Numbered from the stretch's first letter, positions 36,440 through 46,007 are shown. The stretch: DNA of 64,000 bases from Flectobacillus major DSM 103 (GCF_000427405.1 NZ_KE386491.1:3414790-3478789), one strand, 5' to 3'. Numbers and translations: made by a program. Notes: generated by a model not told the origin, from the letters alone.

Positions 36440-36874
36440 ATGAAAAAAGTTTCCCACATTATTTTACACAAAGGAAATACCGTAAATGTGATTGACTCCT
36501 CTAAAACTGTTTTCGAGGCTCTCGAAATTATGATTTCAAAAAACATCGGTGCTTTGGTTATTTATCAGGATGGCGAATACAAAGGGCTACTTACAGAACG
36601 AGACTACGCCCGAAAAGTAGCTATTATGGGAAAAAACTCGCATGACACCTTAGTTTCAGAAATTATGCAAACCAATCCTGCTTCGGTCAAATTTGAAGAT
36701 ACCATTGAGTACTGCATGGAAATTATGTCGGACAAACATATTCGCTATTTGCCAGTACTAGCCGACAATCATGTGGTGGGGCTGGTATCGATGGGTGATT
36801 TAGTTCGTTTTATTATAGAAGACCAAAAACATACCATTAATCACTTACAGAACTTTATTTCGGGAGGTATGTAA
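36440..36874 (+). CDS. CBS-domain protein
   Basis: A 144-residue cytoplasmic protein made of two CBS repeats (about 12-65 and 75-130). Typical segments are ALVIYQDGEYKGLLTERDYARKV and LPVLADNHVVGLVSMGDLVRFII. CBS pairs bind adenosyl nucleotides and regulate partner enzymes or channels. With no fused effector domain, its target is unknown. It ends next to interspersed repeat copy 2. Confidence 0.88.
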   Translation: MKKVSHIILHKGNTVNVIDSSKTVFEALEIMISKNIGALVIYQDGEYKGLLTERDYARKVAIMGKNSHDTLVSEIMQTNPASVKFEDTIEYCMEIMSDKHIRYLPVLADNHVVGLVSMGDLVRFIIEDQKHTINHLQNFISGGM

Positions 36875-36883
36875 AAATTATAT

Positions 36884-37190
36884 ATTCTATCAAACATGAG
36901 TCATCCCGAATTTTGGGATAATTTAAAATACAGACCTCTTGTTTGTGTTTGTTGTGGTTTATTAGGTCGTCAAGTGAACATTGAAGAGGCTTATCAATTG
37001 CTCAAATGATAGACATTTAGGGGTATTCATGCAAAAGGCGTTTGAAATTAGTTTTCAAACGCCTTTTGTATGTTAAATATCAGAATGACACATCTTTAGC
37101 CACAAGGCATTGCATCCTTATTGGTGAAAATCATATTCAAAAATAATCACTCATTCACCAAATTCGAGATGACTCATGCTTTGATAGAAT
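36884..37190. repeat. Interspersed modular repeat, copy 2 (MITE-like, 307 bp)
   Basis: About 30-base terminal inverted repeats: ATTCTATCAAACATGAGTC on the left and its complement on the right (ending 37190), differing by one extra G and one substitution over the whole length. The left inner block (ATGAGTCATCCCGAATTTTG through TAATTT) is 29 of 30 identical to the inverted right end of copy 3. The right block, read on the minus strand, matches the left end of copy 3 (GAATGAGTGATT). A hairpin lies near the centre. No ORF of transposase type is inside. It fills the gap between a CBS gene and a convergent PfkB gene. Confidence 0.75.
37033..37067. terminator. Hairpin inside repeat copy 2
   Basis: AAAAGGCGTTTGAAA pairs with TTTCAAACGCCTTTT across a TTAG-containing loop, a 15-bp stem with A and T tails on both sides, as in a bidirectional terminator. 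Stem bases differ from the copy 1 hairpin, but the GAAATTAG core and position are shared. Confidence 0.72.
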
Positions 37191-37192
37191 AA

Positions 37193-38107
37193 CTATACTT
37201 CAAATCCAGCTAATTCCTTAAATTCTTGTACACGAGAAAGAAGCTCTTCGTAAGAAAGATCAACCAAACGTTCTGTACCAAACTTTTCTACGCAAAACGA
37301 AGCCATAGCCGAACCATAAACGATAGCACGTTTCATATTCTCAAAGCCGATATCGTCTGTTTTTGCAAGATAGCCAATAAAACCACCTACAAAAGTATCA
37401 CCAGCTCCTGTTGGGTCAAACACTTCCTCTAAGGGTAATGCTGGGCAAAAGAACATTTTATCGTCTTGGAATAACAACGCACCATGCTCCCCTTTTTTGA
37501 TAATCAAGGTTTTAGGTCCCATTTCCAAAATTTTCTTTGATGCTGTACGCAACGAATATTCGCCTGATAACTGACGAGCTTCTTCATCGTTGATACACAA
37601 TACATCAATCATTTGTAAAACAGCCTTCAGGTCGTCCATAGCAATGTCCATCCAAAAGTTCATGGTATCCATTACAATTAGCTTAGGGCGAGTTTCTAAA
37701 CGCTCAATAACCGTTTTTTGTACAGCAGGAGTTAGGTTGCCCAACATCAAGTACTCGCAACCCTGATAAGCCGAAGGAATAATTGGGTCGAAAGTACCCA
37801 ATACATTCAATTCAGTTACCAAAGTATCTCTTGAGTTCATATTGTTATGATAACGGCCAGCCCAGAAAAACGACTTTTCGCCTTCTTTGATTTGTAAACC
37901 CGTAGTATCAACTCCTTTTCCTTGCAATAACTCTATATATGCTTGTGGGAAGTCTTCTCCTACTACGGCAACAAGGTTGACAGGTGTTTTGAAATATGAG
38001 GCCGACAAAGAGATGAAAGTACCTGCTCCACCAATAATTTTATCTGTTTTTCCATAAGGCGTTTCGATAGCATCAAAAGCCACCGAACCAATTGCTAATA
38101 AACTCAT
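37193..38107 (-). CDS. PfkB-family sugar kinase
   Basis: A 304-residue kinase of the ribokinase/PfkB family. The N-terminal signature is IIGGAGTFISLSASYF and the C-terminal signature is DPTGAGDTFVGGFIGYL, whose aspartate acts as the catalytic base. ATP binding and phosphoryl transfer to a sugar or nucleoside are expected. The ordering and length are normal. No sugar-specific gene lies beside it, so the substrate is unknown. The stop is 3 bases from the end of repeat copy 2. Confidence 0.9.
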   Translation of the reverse strand: MSLLAIGSVAFDAIETPYGKTDKIIGGAGTFISLSASYFKTPVNLVAVVGEDFPQAYIELLQGKGVDTTGLQIKEGEKSFFWAGRYHNNMNSRDTLVTELNVLGTFDPIIPSAYQGCEYLMLGNLTPAVQKTVIERLETRPKLIVMDTMNFWMDIAMDDLKAVLQMIDVLCINDEEARQLSGEYSLRTASKKILEMGPKTLIIKKGEHGALLFQDDKMFFCPALPLEEVFDPTGAGDTFVGGFIGYLAKTDDIGFENMKRAIVYGSAMASFCVEKFGTERLVDLSYEELLSRVQEFKELAGFEV

Positions 38108-38283
38108 TTAGTTCTTATTATAGTTGATTAATAGGCAAAGATACAAAATTTTAGCATCGTGCCTTTGTGTTTTTATTTTGTTATAAATTAAACGTCTTAA
38201 ATTCAAAATAGCTCAGTATCAGCCATAATTAGTCATGAAAAACACCAACCCGACAAACACTTTTTGAATTATACACCAGTATA

Positions 38284-39459
38284 TTACCCTACTCGTGGAC
38301 AACGTTTAAAGGGTTTTTCTCTATCAAACAAAAAGCGATAAGTAATGTATTCTTTATCGCGAGTAGCCCCCAATGTAGACACAAAACGATTCATTTTAGG
38401 GTTAAAGTCGCCTACCCAGTTCATATCGATAGTTTCGTACTGAAAATGAGGGTTTTCACGTTCTACTTGCCTTAATCGCAAAGCAATCGCCGATTCTACG
38501 CCTTTACCTTGGTAGTCGGGTACTACGCCAAATATTACCCCACACGTTCTGGTAATCACACCACGCCAAAGCAATAACAAAAACTTGATTTTTTCCCATG
38601 TACCAAACTTACCATTGAGGTGCTTTATAATCTGGTTGAGGTCGGGAATTACAATAAAAAATGCAATAGGCTTATTATCGGCATAAGCAAACCAAATCAA
38701 TTGTTCGTCAATAATAGGCTTCATTTGATTCACGAGGCTTTGAGCTTGTTCTTCGCTCATGGCTTTTACCCCTGGAAACTTTGCCCAAGCTTCATTAAAA
38801 ATGGTTCTAAAATCTTCCCCATATTTAGCTAATTGACGCTTCTGAATATGCTGAAATGTATATTCAGGGTTTTCATAAATTCTTTTGGCTTTTTCCTCTA
38901 CTACAGGAAGTACTTGCCCCGCCTTGATAGGCGATACGTACACGTACTGCTGGAAGTAGTCTTTAAAACCATATTGTTCAAAAAAAGGAATATAATAAGC
39001 CTTTGTCCAAGGCATTTTGTAGGTTGGTTCGTATTCCCAACCTTTGGTCATAAGCCCCCAAAAAGAATCTCTTTCGCCAAAATTAATAGGCCCGTCCATG
39101 GCCTCCATGCCATGCCCTTCCAACCATCTTTTGCAAGTATCAAATAGCAAAAAAGCTGCATCTTTATCGTCGATACATTCAAAAAAACCCATACCACCCG
39201 TAGGTTGTTCTTCTTTGTGGGCAGTTTCTTGATTGATAAAAGCCGCCACACGCCCGATAGTCTGTCTTTGTGAGTTTTGTAAAATCCAGCGTGTACATAT
39301 ACCATGCTTGAAATACTTATTTTTATCGGGTCTGAAGGTATTTTCTACATCTTGGTCGAGTGGACGTATCCAATTTTCGTCATGAGCATATAAGCGAACG
39401 GGAAATTCCAAAAACTCATTTTGGAGATATTTATCGTTACCAACTTCTAAAATCGTCAT
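38284..39459 (-). CDS. GNAT-fold (YghO-like) acyltransferase-family protein
   Basis: A 391-residue protein of a family annotated as GNAT N-acetyltransferase or YghO-like. It opens with VRLYAHDENWIRPLDQDVENTF, a pattern typical of this group, and has GPINFGERDSFWGLMTKGWEYEP in the middle. The C-terminal part holds a GNAT-like core (IAFFIVIPDLNQ ... FGVVPDYQGKGVESAIALRL), where YQGKG fits the acetyl-CoA loop. The substrate is unknown. It is monocistronic, with no signal peptide. Confidence 0.78.
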   Translation of the reverse strand: MTILEVGNDKYLQNEFLEFPVRLYAHDENWIRPLDQDVENTFRPDKNKYFKHGICTRWILQNSQRQTIGRVAAFINQETAHKEEQPTGGMGFFECIDDKDAAFLLFDTCKRWLEGHGMEAMDGPINFGERDSFWGLMTKGWEYEPTYKMPWTKAYYIPFFEQYGFKDYFQQYVYVSPIKAGQVLPVVEEKAKRIYENPEYTFQHIQKRQLAKYGEDFRTIFNEAWAKFPGVKAMSEEQAQSLVNQMKPIIDEQLIWFAYADNKPIAFFIVIPDLNQIIKHLNGKFGTWEKIKFLLLLWRGVITRTCGVIFGVVPDYQGKGVESAIALRLRQVERENPHFQYETIDMNWVGDFNPKMNRFVSTLGATRDKEYITYRFLFDREKPFKRCPRVG

Positions 39460-39621
39460 CGTTTGGGTATTTGATTAATAGTTTTTTAGCGAAAAAATCT
39501 TTCAAAGATACTCTTTTTTAGTTTATTTGAGTTCTAAGAATACTCAGACACTCTTTTTTAGGAGCTGAGAATAGATTGATTAAATAAGATTATAGAATTA
39601 ATAGGGCTTTTGGAACGAAAA

Positions 39622-39654
39622 TTGTCTCAATCCATAATAGTTTTATTAGTTTTG
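39622..39654 (+). promoter_or_regulatory. Candidate promoter of the HEPN gene
   Basis: TTG at 39622-39624 and TAGTTTTG at 39647-39654 with a 22-base spacer fit the Bacteroidota -33 / -7 pattern. The ORF starts 28 bases downstream. Confidence 0.5.
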
Positions 39655-39682
39655 TATCGAAAATGTAATTCGATAAGGTATC

Positions 39683-40063
39683 ATGAAAAATTACATCCTC
39701 AGAGCAGAAGACGAACTAGAAAGTGCCAAATATCTCTATCAAAACGATTTTTATAGGGGTACACTCAACCACTGTTATTATGCCTGCGTATGGCTGATGC
39801 GTGGATTATTGGCCGAAAGAGGTATTTTTACTAAAATATTGGATGGTGCAATAGCCTTTTTTGACGAATATATGGTCAAAACAGAGCAAGTACCCCAAAC
39901 TATCCAACAGTATATTAAAGTATTAGTAAAAGAGTATCAAGTACTTCAGAAAGATATTGCAGGTGATTTTGTTCCTGAAGAAGTTTTATCGTTTATCGAA
40001 AATACAGAAGAGTTTCTTCGTTTTGTTAAACAAAAAGAAATGCTCTTGGAAAGAGATAACTGA
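39683..40063 (+). CDS. HEPN-domain protein
   Basis: A 126-residue all-helical protein whose start (YILRAEDELESAKYLYQNDFYRGTLNHCYYACVWLMRGLL, read in parts) matches the HEPN family. The family often pairs with a minimal nucleotidyltransferase in toxin-antitoxin modules or acts as an RNase. Here R25-x4-H30 fits the R-x(4-6)-H ribonuclease pattern, but it lies in the conserved YY helix region and may be chance. No nucleotidyltransferase gene adjoins; a GNAT-like gene is upstream (divergent) and cysS is downstream. Role unknown. Confidence 0.75.
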   Translation: MKNYILRAEDELESAKYLYQNDFYRGTLNHCYYACVWLMRGLLAERGIFTKILDGAIAFFDEYMVKTEQVPQTIQQYIKVLVKEYQVLQKDIAGDFVPEEVLSFIENTEEFLRFVKQKEMLLERDN

Positions 40064-40279
40064 GGATAAGATTTGATAAACTTTTTATCAAGATTGCCCA
40101 ACCAATACACAAAAGCATCATTATTGATTAAACAGATGTATTCCATGAACCTTCATCATACCGAACTAAGTACCTACTTCCGATGTTGCCTCTGAGCAAG
40201 TCCCTCTTTATTCATTGTTTTATCATAAAAATTTATGTACTGATGTTTTTCGGTACGCTTGTGGATAACTAACAAACAG

Positions 40280-41770
40280 ATGCAACCATTAAAAATTTAT
40301 AATACCCTCACTCGCGAAAAAGAATTATTTGTACCTATCAATGCCCCACACGTGGGTATGTATGTATGTGGCCCAACGGTTTATAATTTTGTACACCTTG
40401 GCAATGTCAGAACTTTCACTACTTTCGATACCCTTTACCGTTATTTAACGCATATCGGTTATAAAGTGCGTTATGTTCGGAATATCACCGATGTCGGCCA
40501 CTTGGTGGGTGATGGCGACGAAGGTGAAGACAAAATTGGCAAGATGGCCAAGCTAGAAAAACTAGAGCCTATGGAGATTGTTCAGCGTTATACCAACGAT
40601 TTCCATCATGTGCTAACCCAGTTCAATTTATTGCCTCCTAGTATCGAGCCTTCGGCTACAGGACATATTGTTGAGCAAATCGAAACCACAAAAACACTCA
40701 TAGAAAAAGGACTAGCCTACGAATCGAATGGTTCGGTATATTTTGATATAGCAAAGTATAATGCTGAAGGTGGCGAATATGGCAAGCTTTCGGGTAGAAT
40801 TTTGGATGATTTACTAACCGAAACCCGAGATTTGGATGGTATCGGTGAAAAAAGGAGTCCATTAGATTTTGCTCTTTGGAAAAAAGCCGCTCCCGAGCAT
40901 ATTATGCGTTGGCCTTCGCCTTGGGGCGATGGATTTCCGGGATGGCACTTAGAATGTACTTGCATGAGTACCAAATACTTAGGCGATTCTTTTGATATCC
41001 ATGGTGGCGGTATGGACTTAAAATTTCCACATCACGAATGTGAGATTGCTCAGGCCAAAGGCACTACCGGCGTAGAACCCGTACGCTATTGGATGCACTC
41101 TAATATGCTGACCGTAAACGGGCAAAAAATGTCGAAGTCGTTAGGAAACTCATTTCTACCTGCAGAATTATTTGCGGGAACGCACCCCGTATTGGAACAA
41201 GCGTATTCGCCCATGACGGTTCGTTTCTTTATGTTACAATCACAATATAGAAGTACGTTAGATTTTTCAAATGATGCCCTAAAGGCTGCCCAAAAAGGCT
41301 ACAAACGGCTGATGAATGGGCTGAGAATCATCAAGAATATGAGCTACCTTGCCGATGATTCAGTAAGTTTAGATGAAAAACATATTGCCGAAATCAACAA
41401 AGGGATTCAGGGCTGTTATGACGGTATGAATGACGACCTCAATACAGCCATAACGATTGCTAGTTTGTTCAATTTATTGAAAAAAATCAACCAATTGTAC
41501 ATGAATCAGATTCAACCAGCTCAGATTGGAGAAGAAGTTTTTAATCTTTTGAAAGAAAAATTTGTCTCAATTACTGAAGATGTCTTAGGCTTACTAGAAG
41601 AAAAAAATGCTAGTATCGACGCTTTTGCATCGGGAATGCTTTCGCTTTATACAGAATACAAAGAAGCCAAACAATATGATAAAGTAGACCAAATCAGAGC
41701 ATACTTTAAGGCCAACGGATTGGTAATTAAAGATATGAAAACCAAAATCGATTGGGCTTACGAAGAATAA
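40280..41770 (+). CDS. cysS: Cysteinyl-tRNA synthetase
   Basis: A roughly 496-residue class I aminoacyl-tRNA synthetase charging tRNA-Cys. CGPTVYNFVHLGNVRTF contains the zinc cysteine and the HIGH-type motif (HLGN). GWHLECTCMS supplies zinc ligands, HHECEIAQ follows, and KMSKSLGN is the KMSKS loop. An anticodon-binding helical C-terminus completes it. ATG 40280 is chosen over an in-frame TTG at 40259. A strong terminator follows. Confidence 0.96.
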   Translation: MQPLKIYNTLTREKELFVPINAPHVGMYVCGPTVYNFVHLGNVRTFTTFDTLYRYLTHIGYKVRYVRNITDVGHLVGDGDEGEDKIGKMAKLEKLEPMEIVQRYTNDFHHVLTQFNLLPPSIEPSATGHIVEQIETTKTLIEKGLAYESNGSVYFDIAKYNAEGGEYGKLSGRILDDLLTETRDLDGIGEKRSPLDFALWKKAAPEHIMRWPSPWGDGFPGWHLECTCMSTKYLGDSFDIHGGGMDLKFPHHECEIAQAKGTTGVEPVRYWMHSNMLTVNGQKMSKSLGNSFLPAELFAGTHPVLEQAYSPMTVRFFMLQSQYRSTLDFSNDALKAAQKGYKRLMNGLRIIKNMSYLADDSVSLDEKHIAEINKGIQGCYDGMNDDLNTAITIASLFNLLKKINQLYMNQIQPAQIGEEVFNLLKEKFVSITEDVLGLLEEKNASIDAFASGMLSLYTEYKEAKQYDKVDQIRAYFKANGLVIKDMKTKIDWAYEE

Positions 41771-41775
41771 TACAA

Positions 41776-41815
41776 AAAGCTAGTTAGTTTATCCTATAGT
41801 AAACTAACTAGCTTT
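41776..41815 (+). terminator. Hairpin after cysS
   Basis: AAAGCTAGTTAGTTTA and TAAACTAACTAGCTTT form a perfect 16-bp stem with an 8-base loop. The longest perfect stem of this kind in the window, tied with the dxs terminator. Confidence 0.75.
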
Positions 41816-41874
41816 AATTGTGGTTATTCAATTATGCTTTGGCACAAATACACTTAATTATCGAATTTAGCAAA

Positions 41875-42669
41875 ATGAGAACCCCAATGATAACCCCTGT
41901 TGTTAGAGCCCTCATAGCAATCAATGTGATTGTATATTTGGTACAACGCTCTAGTAGCAGCTATGATAGCCAAATAACCTCTTTGTTTGGCCTACATTAT
42001 TTTACATCCGAACGCTTCAACCCCATTCAATTGGTCACTTATATGTTTGTCCATGGTGGTTTTATGCACTTGTTCAACAATATGCTAGGCTTATTTTTCT
42101 TGGGGCCTTTATTGGAGCGACTTTGGGGTGAAAAGAAATTTATGATTTTTTACTTTGTAACAGGTATTGGAGCAGGCTTGTTGTATATGGGTTTAAAATA
42201 TTATGACTATTCAGCCTTAGAAGAAGCTACCAATGCTTATTTGTTACACCCCGACTTGAGTTTATTCAGTAAATTTATTAGCCAGTTTTATCCTGCGGGT
42301 ATTCCATCCGAAGTATATAGCTCATTAGTACCAAGCTCGGGTAATATTACCCTCAACGAGTCCAAGCTAATTGCTGAAGAAAGCCTCCGTGCCGTTCTTA
42401 ATACTCCAACAATTGGGGCATCGGGAGCTACCTTTGGAGTAATGGCAGGTTTTGCTATGTTATTTCCTAATACCGAGCTAATCCTTTTCCCTTTACCTAT
42501 ACCTATTAAAGCAAAATATTTTGTAGCTTTATATGCACTCTACGAGTTTTATGCAGGTTTACACAAAATGCCTGGCGATAACGTTGCTCACTTTGCTCAT
42601 ATTGGCGGAATGATTTTTGCTTTTATCTTAATAAAATACTGGGGCAACCAACGAAATACATTCTATTGA
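41875..42669 (+). CDS. Rhomboid family intramembrane serine protease
   Basis: About 264 residues. The core has FVHGGFMHLFNNMLGLFFLGPLLE, catalytic S183 in GASGATFG and histidine H242 in HFAHIGGM. An insertion of about 65 residues between the third and fourth helices (about 107-175, PDLSLFSKF ... NESKLIAEES) is rich in polar residues and likely extramembrane; it is absent from the other two rhomboids in the window. It is followed after 149 bases by another rhomboid. ATG 41875 matches the family start. Confidence 0.9.
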   Translation: MRTPMITPVVRALIAINVIVYLVQRSSSSYDSQITSLFGLHYFTSERFNPIQLVTYMFVHGGFMHLFNNMLGLFFLGPLLERLWGEKKFMIFYFVTGIGAGLLYMGLKYYDYSALEEATNAYLLHPDLSLFSKFISQFYPAGIPSEVYSSLVPSSGNITLNESKLIAEESLRAVLNTPTIGASGATFGVMAGFAMLFPNTELILFPLPIPIKAKYFVALYALYEFYAGLHKMPGDNVAHFAHIGGMIFAFILIKYWGNQRNTFY

Positions 42670-42818
42670 TAGGCTCTTTTCGCTATAAATCTAGGTTATT
42701 ATTGTACGCTTACTAAATCATTTAATAACAATTAGATTTATTGGTTCGTTATCCATAAATTACATTAATTCAATCTTATTTATCAACCCAACAACACGGT
42801 CTTGAACGGATTATCACA

Positions 42819-43730
42819 ATGAGCGGGATTTTGGAAGACTTCAAAGATGCTTTTGCTAAGCGGAACAACGGCTTAGTTCAGCTTATTTGGCTTAATGTGG
42901 CAGTGTATGTAACTACACTACTATTGTTTGTCATATTAACTGTTTTTTTTAAACAGGGAACACTCTATTATGACCTATTGGAATATGTCAACCTATCGCC
43001 AGCTCTAAATATTGTAGTATTTAGGCCTTGGACGTTGCTGACCTATGCTTTTCTGCATGATATAAACCCTATTGTTCATATTTTTCCCAATATGCTTATG
43101 CTATATTGGTTTGGCAATATTATCCAAGAATTCTTGGGAAGTAAACGCCTTATCAATCTGTATATTTTAGGGGCTGTCTTTGGCGGTTTATTAACAATTT
43201 TGGCATTCAATCTGATTCCTTATTACCACGATAGTGTCAATTCGGTAACAATTATTGGAGCTTCGGGAAGTGTACTTGCCATTGTTTTTGCAGCAGCTAC
43301 ATTAGTGCCCGACTATTCATTTTACTTGTTTTTAATAGGCCCCGTTCGGATCAAATATATCGCATTCTTCCTTTTGTTGATTTCCTTAGCTGGCTCTATT
43401 GGTGCCAACGCTGGCGGTGGTATTGTTCACCTTGGGGGTGCATTGCTGGGCTATATTTATATAAAACAACTACAGGCAGGTCGTGATTTTGGTGCTCCTA
43501 TCGATGCCATCGTTGACTTTTTCCAAGGGCTGTTTAGACGTACCGAAAAGCCTAAAATAAAAGTGGCTTATCGCCAAAAAGAATCTACTTATAGTGGAAG
43601 TATTAGCAATCATGCAGGTTTTCCTGATGATGACGAAGTCGACGAAATACTTGATAAAATTTCTCGCTCAGGCTATGAAAGCCTTACCAAAGAAGAAAAA
43701 CAAAAATTATTCAAGGCCTCGCAAAAATAG
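42819..43730 (+). CDS. Rhomboid family protease with cytosolic C-terminal tail
   Basis: A 303-residue protein. The membrane core spans about 20-215, with catalytic S149 in IIGASGSVLA and H204 in GIVHLGGALL. After the last helix there is a tail of about 80 polar residues (RRTEKPKIKVAYRQKEST ... EEILDKISRSGYESLTKEEKQKLF), ending in a short helix that recurs in Bacteroidota rhomboids. The upstream neighbour is also a rhomboid; the proteins differ in length and extra regions, so they may have different substrates. Confidence 0.9.
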   Translation: MSGILEDFKDAFAKRNNGLVQLIWLNVAVYVTTLLLFVILTVFFKQGTLYYDLLEYVNLSPALNIVVFRPWTLLTYAFLHDINPIVHIFPNMLMLYWFGNIIQEFLGSKRLINLYILGAVFGGLLTILAFNLIPYYHDSVNSVTIIGASGSVLAIVFAAATLVPDYSFYLFLIGPVRIKYIAFFLLLISLAGSIGANAGGGIVHLGGALLGYIYIKQLQAGRDFGAPIDAIVDFFQGLFRRTEKPKIKVAYRQKESTYSGSISNHAGFPDDDEVDEILDKISRSGYESLTKEEKQKLFKASQK

Positions 43731-43781
43731 AAGCAAAAATCTATGGGTAAAGAACTAATCTTTCTCCAAAAATTAACATAA

Positions 43782-43819
43782 AAAAATGGGCATATTCAGT
43801 TTTGGGTGTGCCCATTTTT
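43782..43819 (+). terminator. Terminator after the rhomboid pair
   Basis: AAAAATGGGCA and TGCCCATTTTT form an 11-bp stem. The flanking A and T tracts would suit termination. Confidence 0.75.
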
Positions 43820-44016
43820 AATAGCACAAAATAATTGCGTAAATTGCAAAACATTTAGGTTTAAGGGTTTATTGCATAAACCAATTTTCCTATTTTGGAA
43901 AACAATTTGGAACATGAATAGTTAGATTATCAATACAAGCTTATTAGCTCAGGTGAATAACTTTCATATTCCCCAACTTGAACACAAGTGGTTTCCACTT
44001 TTTAGACAAATAGACC

Positions 44017-45978
44017 ATGCAAATTACACCAGGCAAAATATTAGCCCAAATCAACTCTCCAGCAGATTTGAGAAAGCGTGACCGCTCGGAATTGTTGCAA
44101 ATATGTGACGAATTGCGTCAATATATCATTGACAATGTCTCTGTTTATGGAGGACATTTTGGTGCATCACTTGGTGTTGTTGAGTTGTCTGTAGCTTTAC
44201 ACTATGTATTTAATACCCCCGACGACCAGCTTATTTGGGATGTTGGACACCAAGCTTACGGACACAAAATTCTTACAGGAAGAAAAGACAACTTTCATAC
44301 CAACAGACTGTATGGTGGGATTTCGGGTTTTCCCAAACGTAAAGAAAGCCCTTACGATGCTTTTGGGGTAGGCCACTCGTCTACTTCTATTTCGGCAGCC
44401 TTAGGAATGGCCGTTGCCTCGAAATATAAAGGCGAAAGTCAACGCCAACACATTGCTGTAATTGGCGATGGCTCTATGACCGCAGGAATGGCCTTTGAGG
44501 CCATGAACCACGCTGGCGACGTACCCAACAATATGCTGATTATCCTGAACGATAATTGCATGGCGATTGACCCCAACGTTGGTGCGTTGAAAGAATACTT
44601 AACCGACATTACCACTTCGCATACTTACAACCGTGTAAAAGATGAGGTTTGGAATTTATTGGGCAAAATGTCAACTTTTGGCAAATCTGCCCAAGAAATT
44701 GTTTCAAAAATAGAGAATGGGCTCAAAGCTACCTTGCTCAAACAAAGTAATCTGTTTGAATCCTTAAACTTACGGTATTTTGGCCCTATCGATGGGCATG
44801 ACGTTGAATACTTAGCTACTGTACTCAACGACCTAAAAGATATTCCAGGCCCCAAAATACTACACTGTATAACAACCAAAGGTAAGGGTTATGCTTTGGC
44901 CGAAAAAGACCAAACCTTATGGCATGCCCCAGGTAAGTTCGATAAAATCACAGGAGAAATTAAGAAAAAAGTATATTCAACTCCTCAGCCTCCAAAATAT
45001 CAGGATGTGTTTGGGCATACTATTGTAGAATTAGCCGAACAAAACCATAAAATTGTGGGTGTTACTCCTGCAATGCCTTCAGGAAGCTCGCTAAATATTA
45101 TGATGAAAGCCATGCCAAATCGTGCTTTCGATGTAGGTATTGCCGAACAACACGCCGTTACATTCTCGGCGGGTATGGCTACCCAAGGGCTTACTGTTTT
45201 TTGTAATATCTATTCAACCTTTATGCAAAGGGCATACGACCAAGTAATTCACGATGTAGCAATACAAGAATTACCTGTTATTTTCTGTTTAGACAGAGCA
45301 GGCTTCGCTGGAGCCGATGGCCCTACCCATCATGGAGCTTATGATATTGCCTATATGCGTTGTATTCCGAATATGATTGTTTTTTCGCCAATGAACGAGC
45401 AAGAACTTCGTAATATTATGTTTACAGTTGCCAATGATGAATTTAAAGAACTCAAAAAAACCATTAGTATTCGATACCCTCGTGGCGAGGGTGTTATGCC
45501 AAATTGGAAAACACCTTTTGAAAAAATAGAAATTGGCAAAGGGCGTAAAATCAAAGAAGGTGAAGGAGTCGCTATCTTAACAATTGGGCATATTGGTAAT
45601 TATGCTATAAAAGCTTGCGAAGAACTGGCCAAAGAAGGCTTGAAGCCAGCCCTTTATGATATGCGTTTTGCGAAACCGCTCGACGAGGCCTTATTACACG
45701 AAGTTTTTCAGCAATTTGATAAAGTAGTAACCGTTGAAGATGGATGTATCCAAGGTGGGCTAGGTTCGGCTATTGCCGAATTTATGCTCGACAACAATTA
45801 TTCATCTCAAATCAAAAGATTGGGAATTCCTGATAAAATCGTAGAACACGGCGAACAGCTAGAATTACATCGTGAGTGTGGCTTTGACCCAGAAGGTATA
45901 GCCCAAGCTGTCAGAGATATTCTTGGAAAAGAAAAAAGAGCTATTGCTACAAGTATTGTAAATATTGTTATGAATTAA
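44017..45978 (+). CDS. dxs: 1-deoxy-D-xylulose-5-phosphate synthase
   Basis: A 653-residue thiamine-diphosphate enzyme that condenses pyruvate and glyceraldehyde 3-phosphate, the first MEP-pathway step. The N-terminal part has WDVGHQAYGHKILTGR and the cofactor motif GDGSMTAGMAFEAMNHAG ... NDNCMAI. The central transketolase-like domain has DVGIAEQHAVTFSAGMA with the catalytic glutamate, and the C-terminal domain ends VTVEDGCIQGGLGSA. Length is as expected. Dxr and a polyprenyl synthase occur at 18.9-21.8 kb. Confidence 0.96.
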   Translation: MQITPGKILAQINSPADLRKRDRSELLQICDELRQYIIDNVSVYGGHFGASLGVVELSVALHYVFNTPDDQLIWDVGHQAYGHKILTGRKDNFHTNRLYGGISGFPKRKESPYDAFGVGHSSTSISAALGMAVASKYKGESQRQHIAVIGDGSMTAGMAFEAMNHAGDVPNNMLIILNDNCMAIDPNVGALKEYLTDITTSHTYNRVKDEVWNLLGKMSTFGKSAQEIVSKIENGLKATLLKQSNLFESLNLRYFGPIDGHDVEYLATVLNDLKDIPGPKILHCITTKGKGYALAEKDQTLWHAPGKFDKITGEIKKKVYSTPQPPKYQDVFGHTIVELAEQNHKIVGVTPAMPSGSSLNIMMKAMPNRAFDVGIAEQHAVTFSAGMATQGLTVFCNIYSTFMQRAYDQVIHDVAIQELPVIFCLDRAGFAGADGPTHHGAYDIAYMRCIPNMIVFSPMNEQELRNIMFTVANDEFKELKKTISIRYPRGEGVMPNWKTPFEKIEIGKGRKIKEGEGVAILTIGHIGNYAIKACEELAKEGLKPALYDMRFAKPLDEALLHEVFQQFDKVVTVEDGCIQGGLGSAIAEFMLDNNYSSQIKRLGIPDKIVEHGEQLELHRECGFDPEGIAQAVRDILGKEKRAIATSIVNIVMN

Positions 45979-46007
45979 TTGCTGATATATTCACTTATTG
46001 CCCCTAT

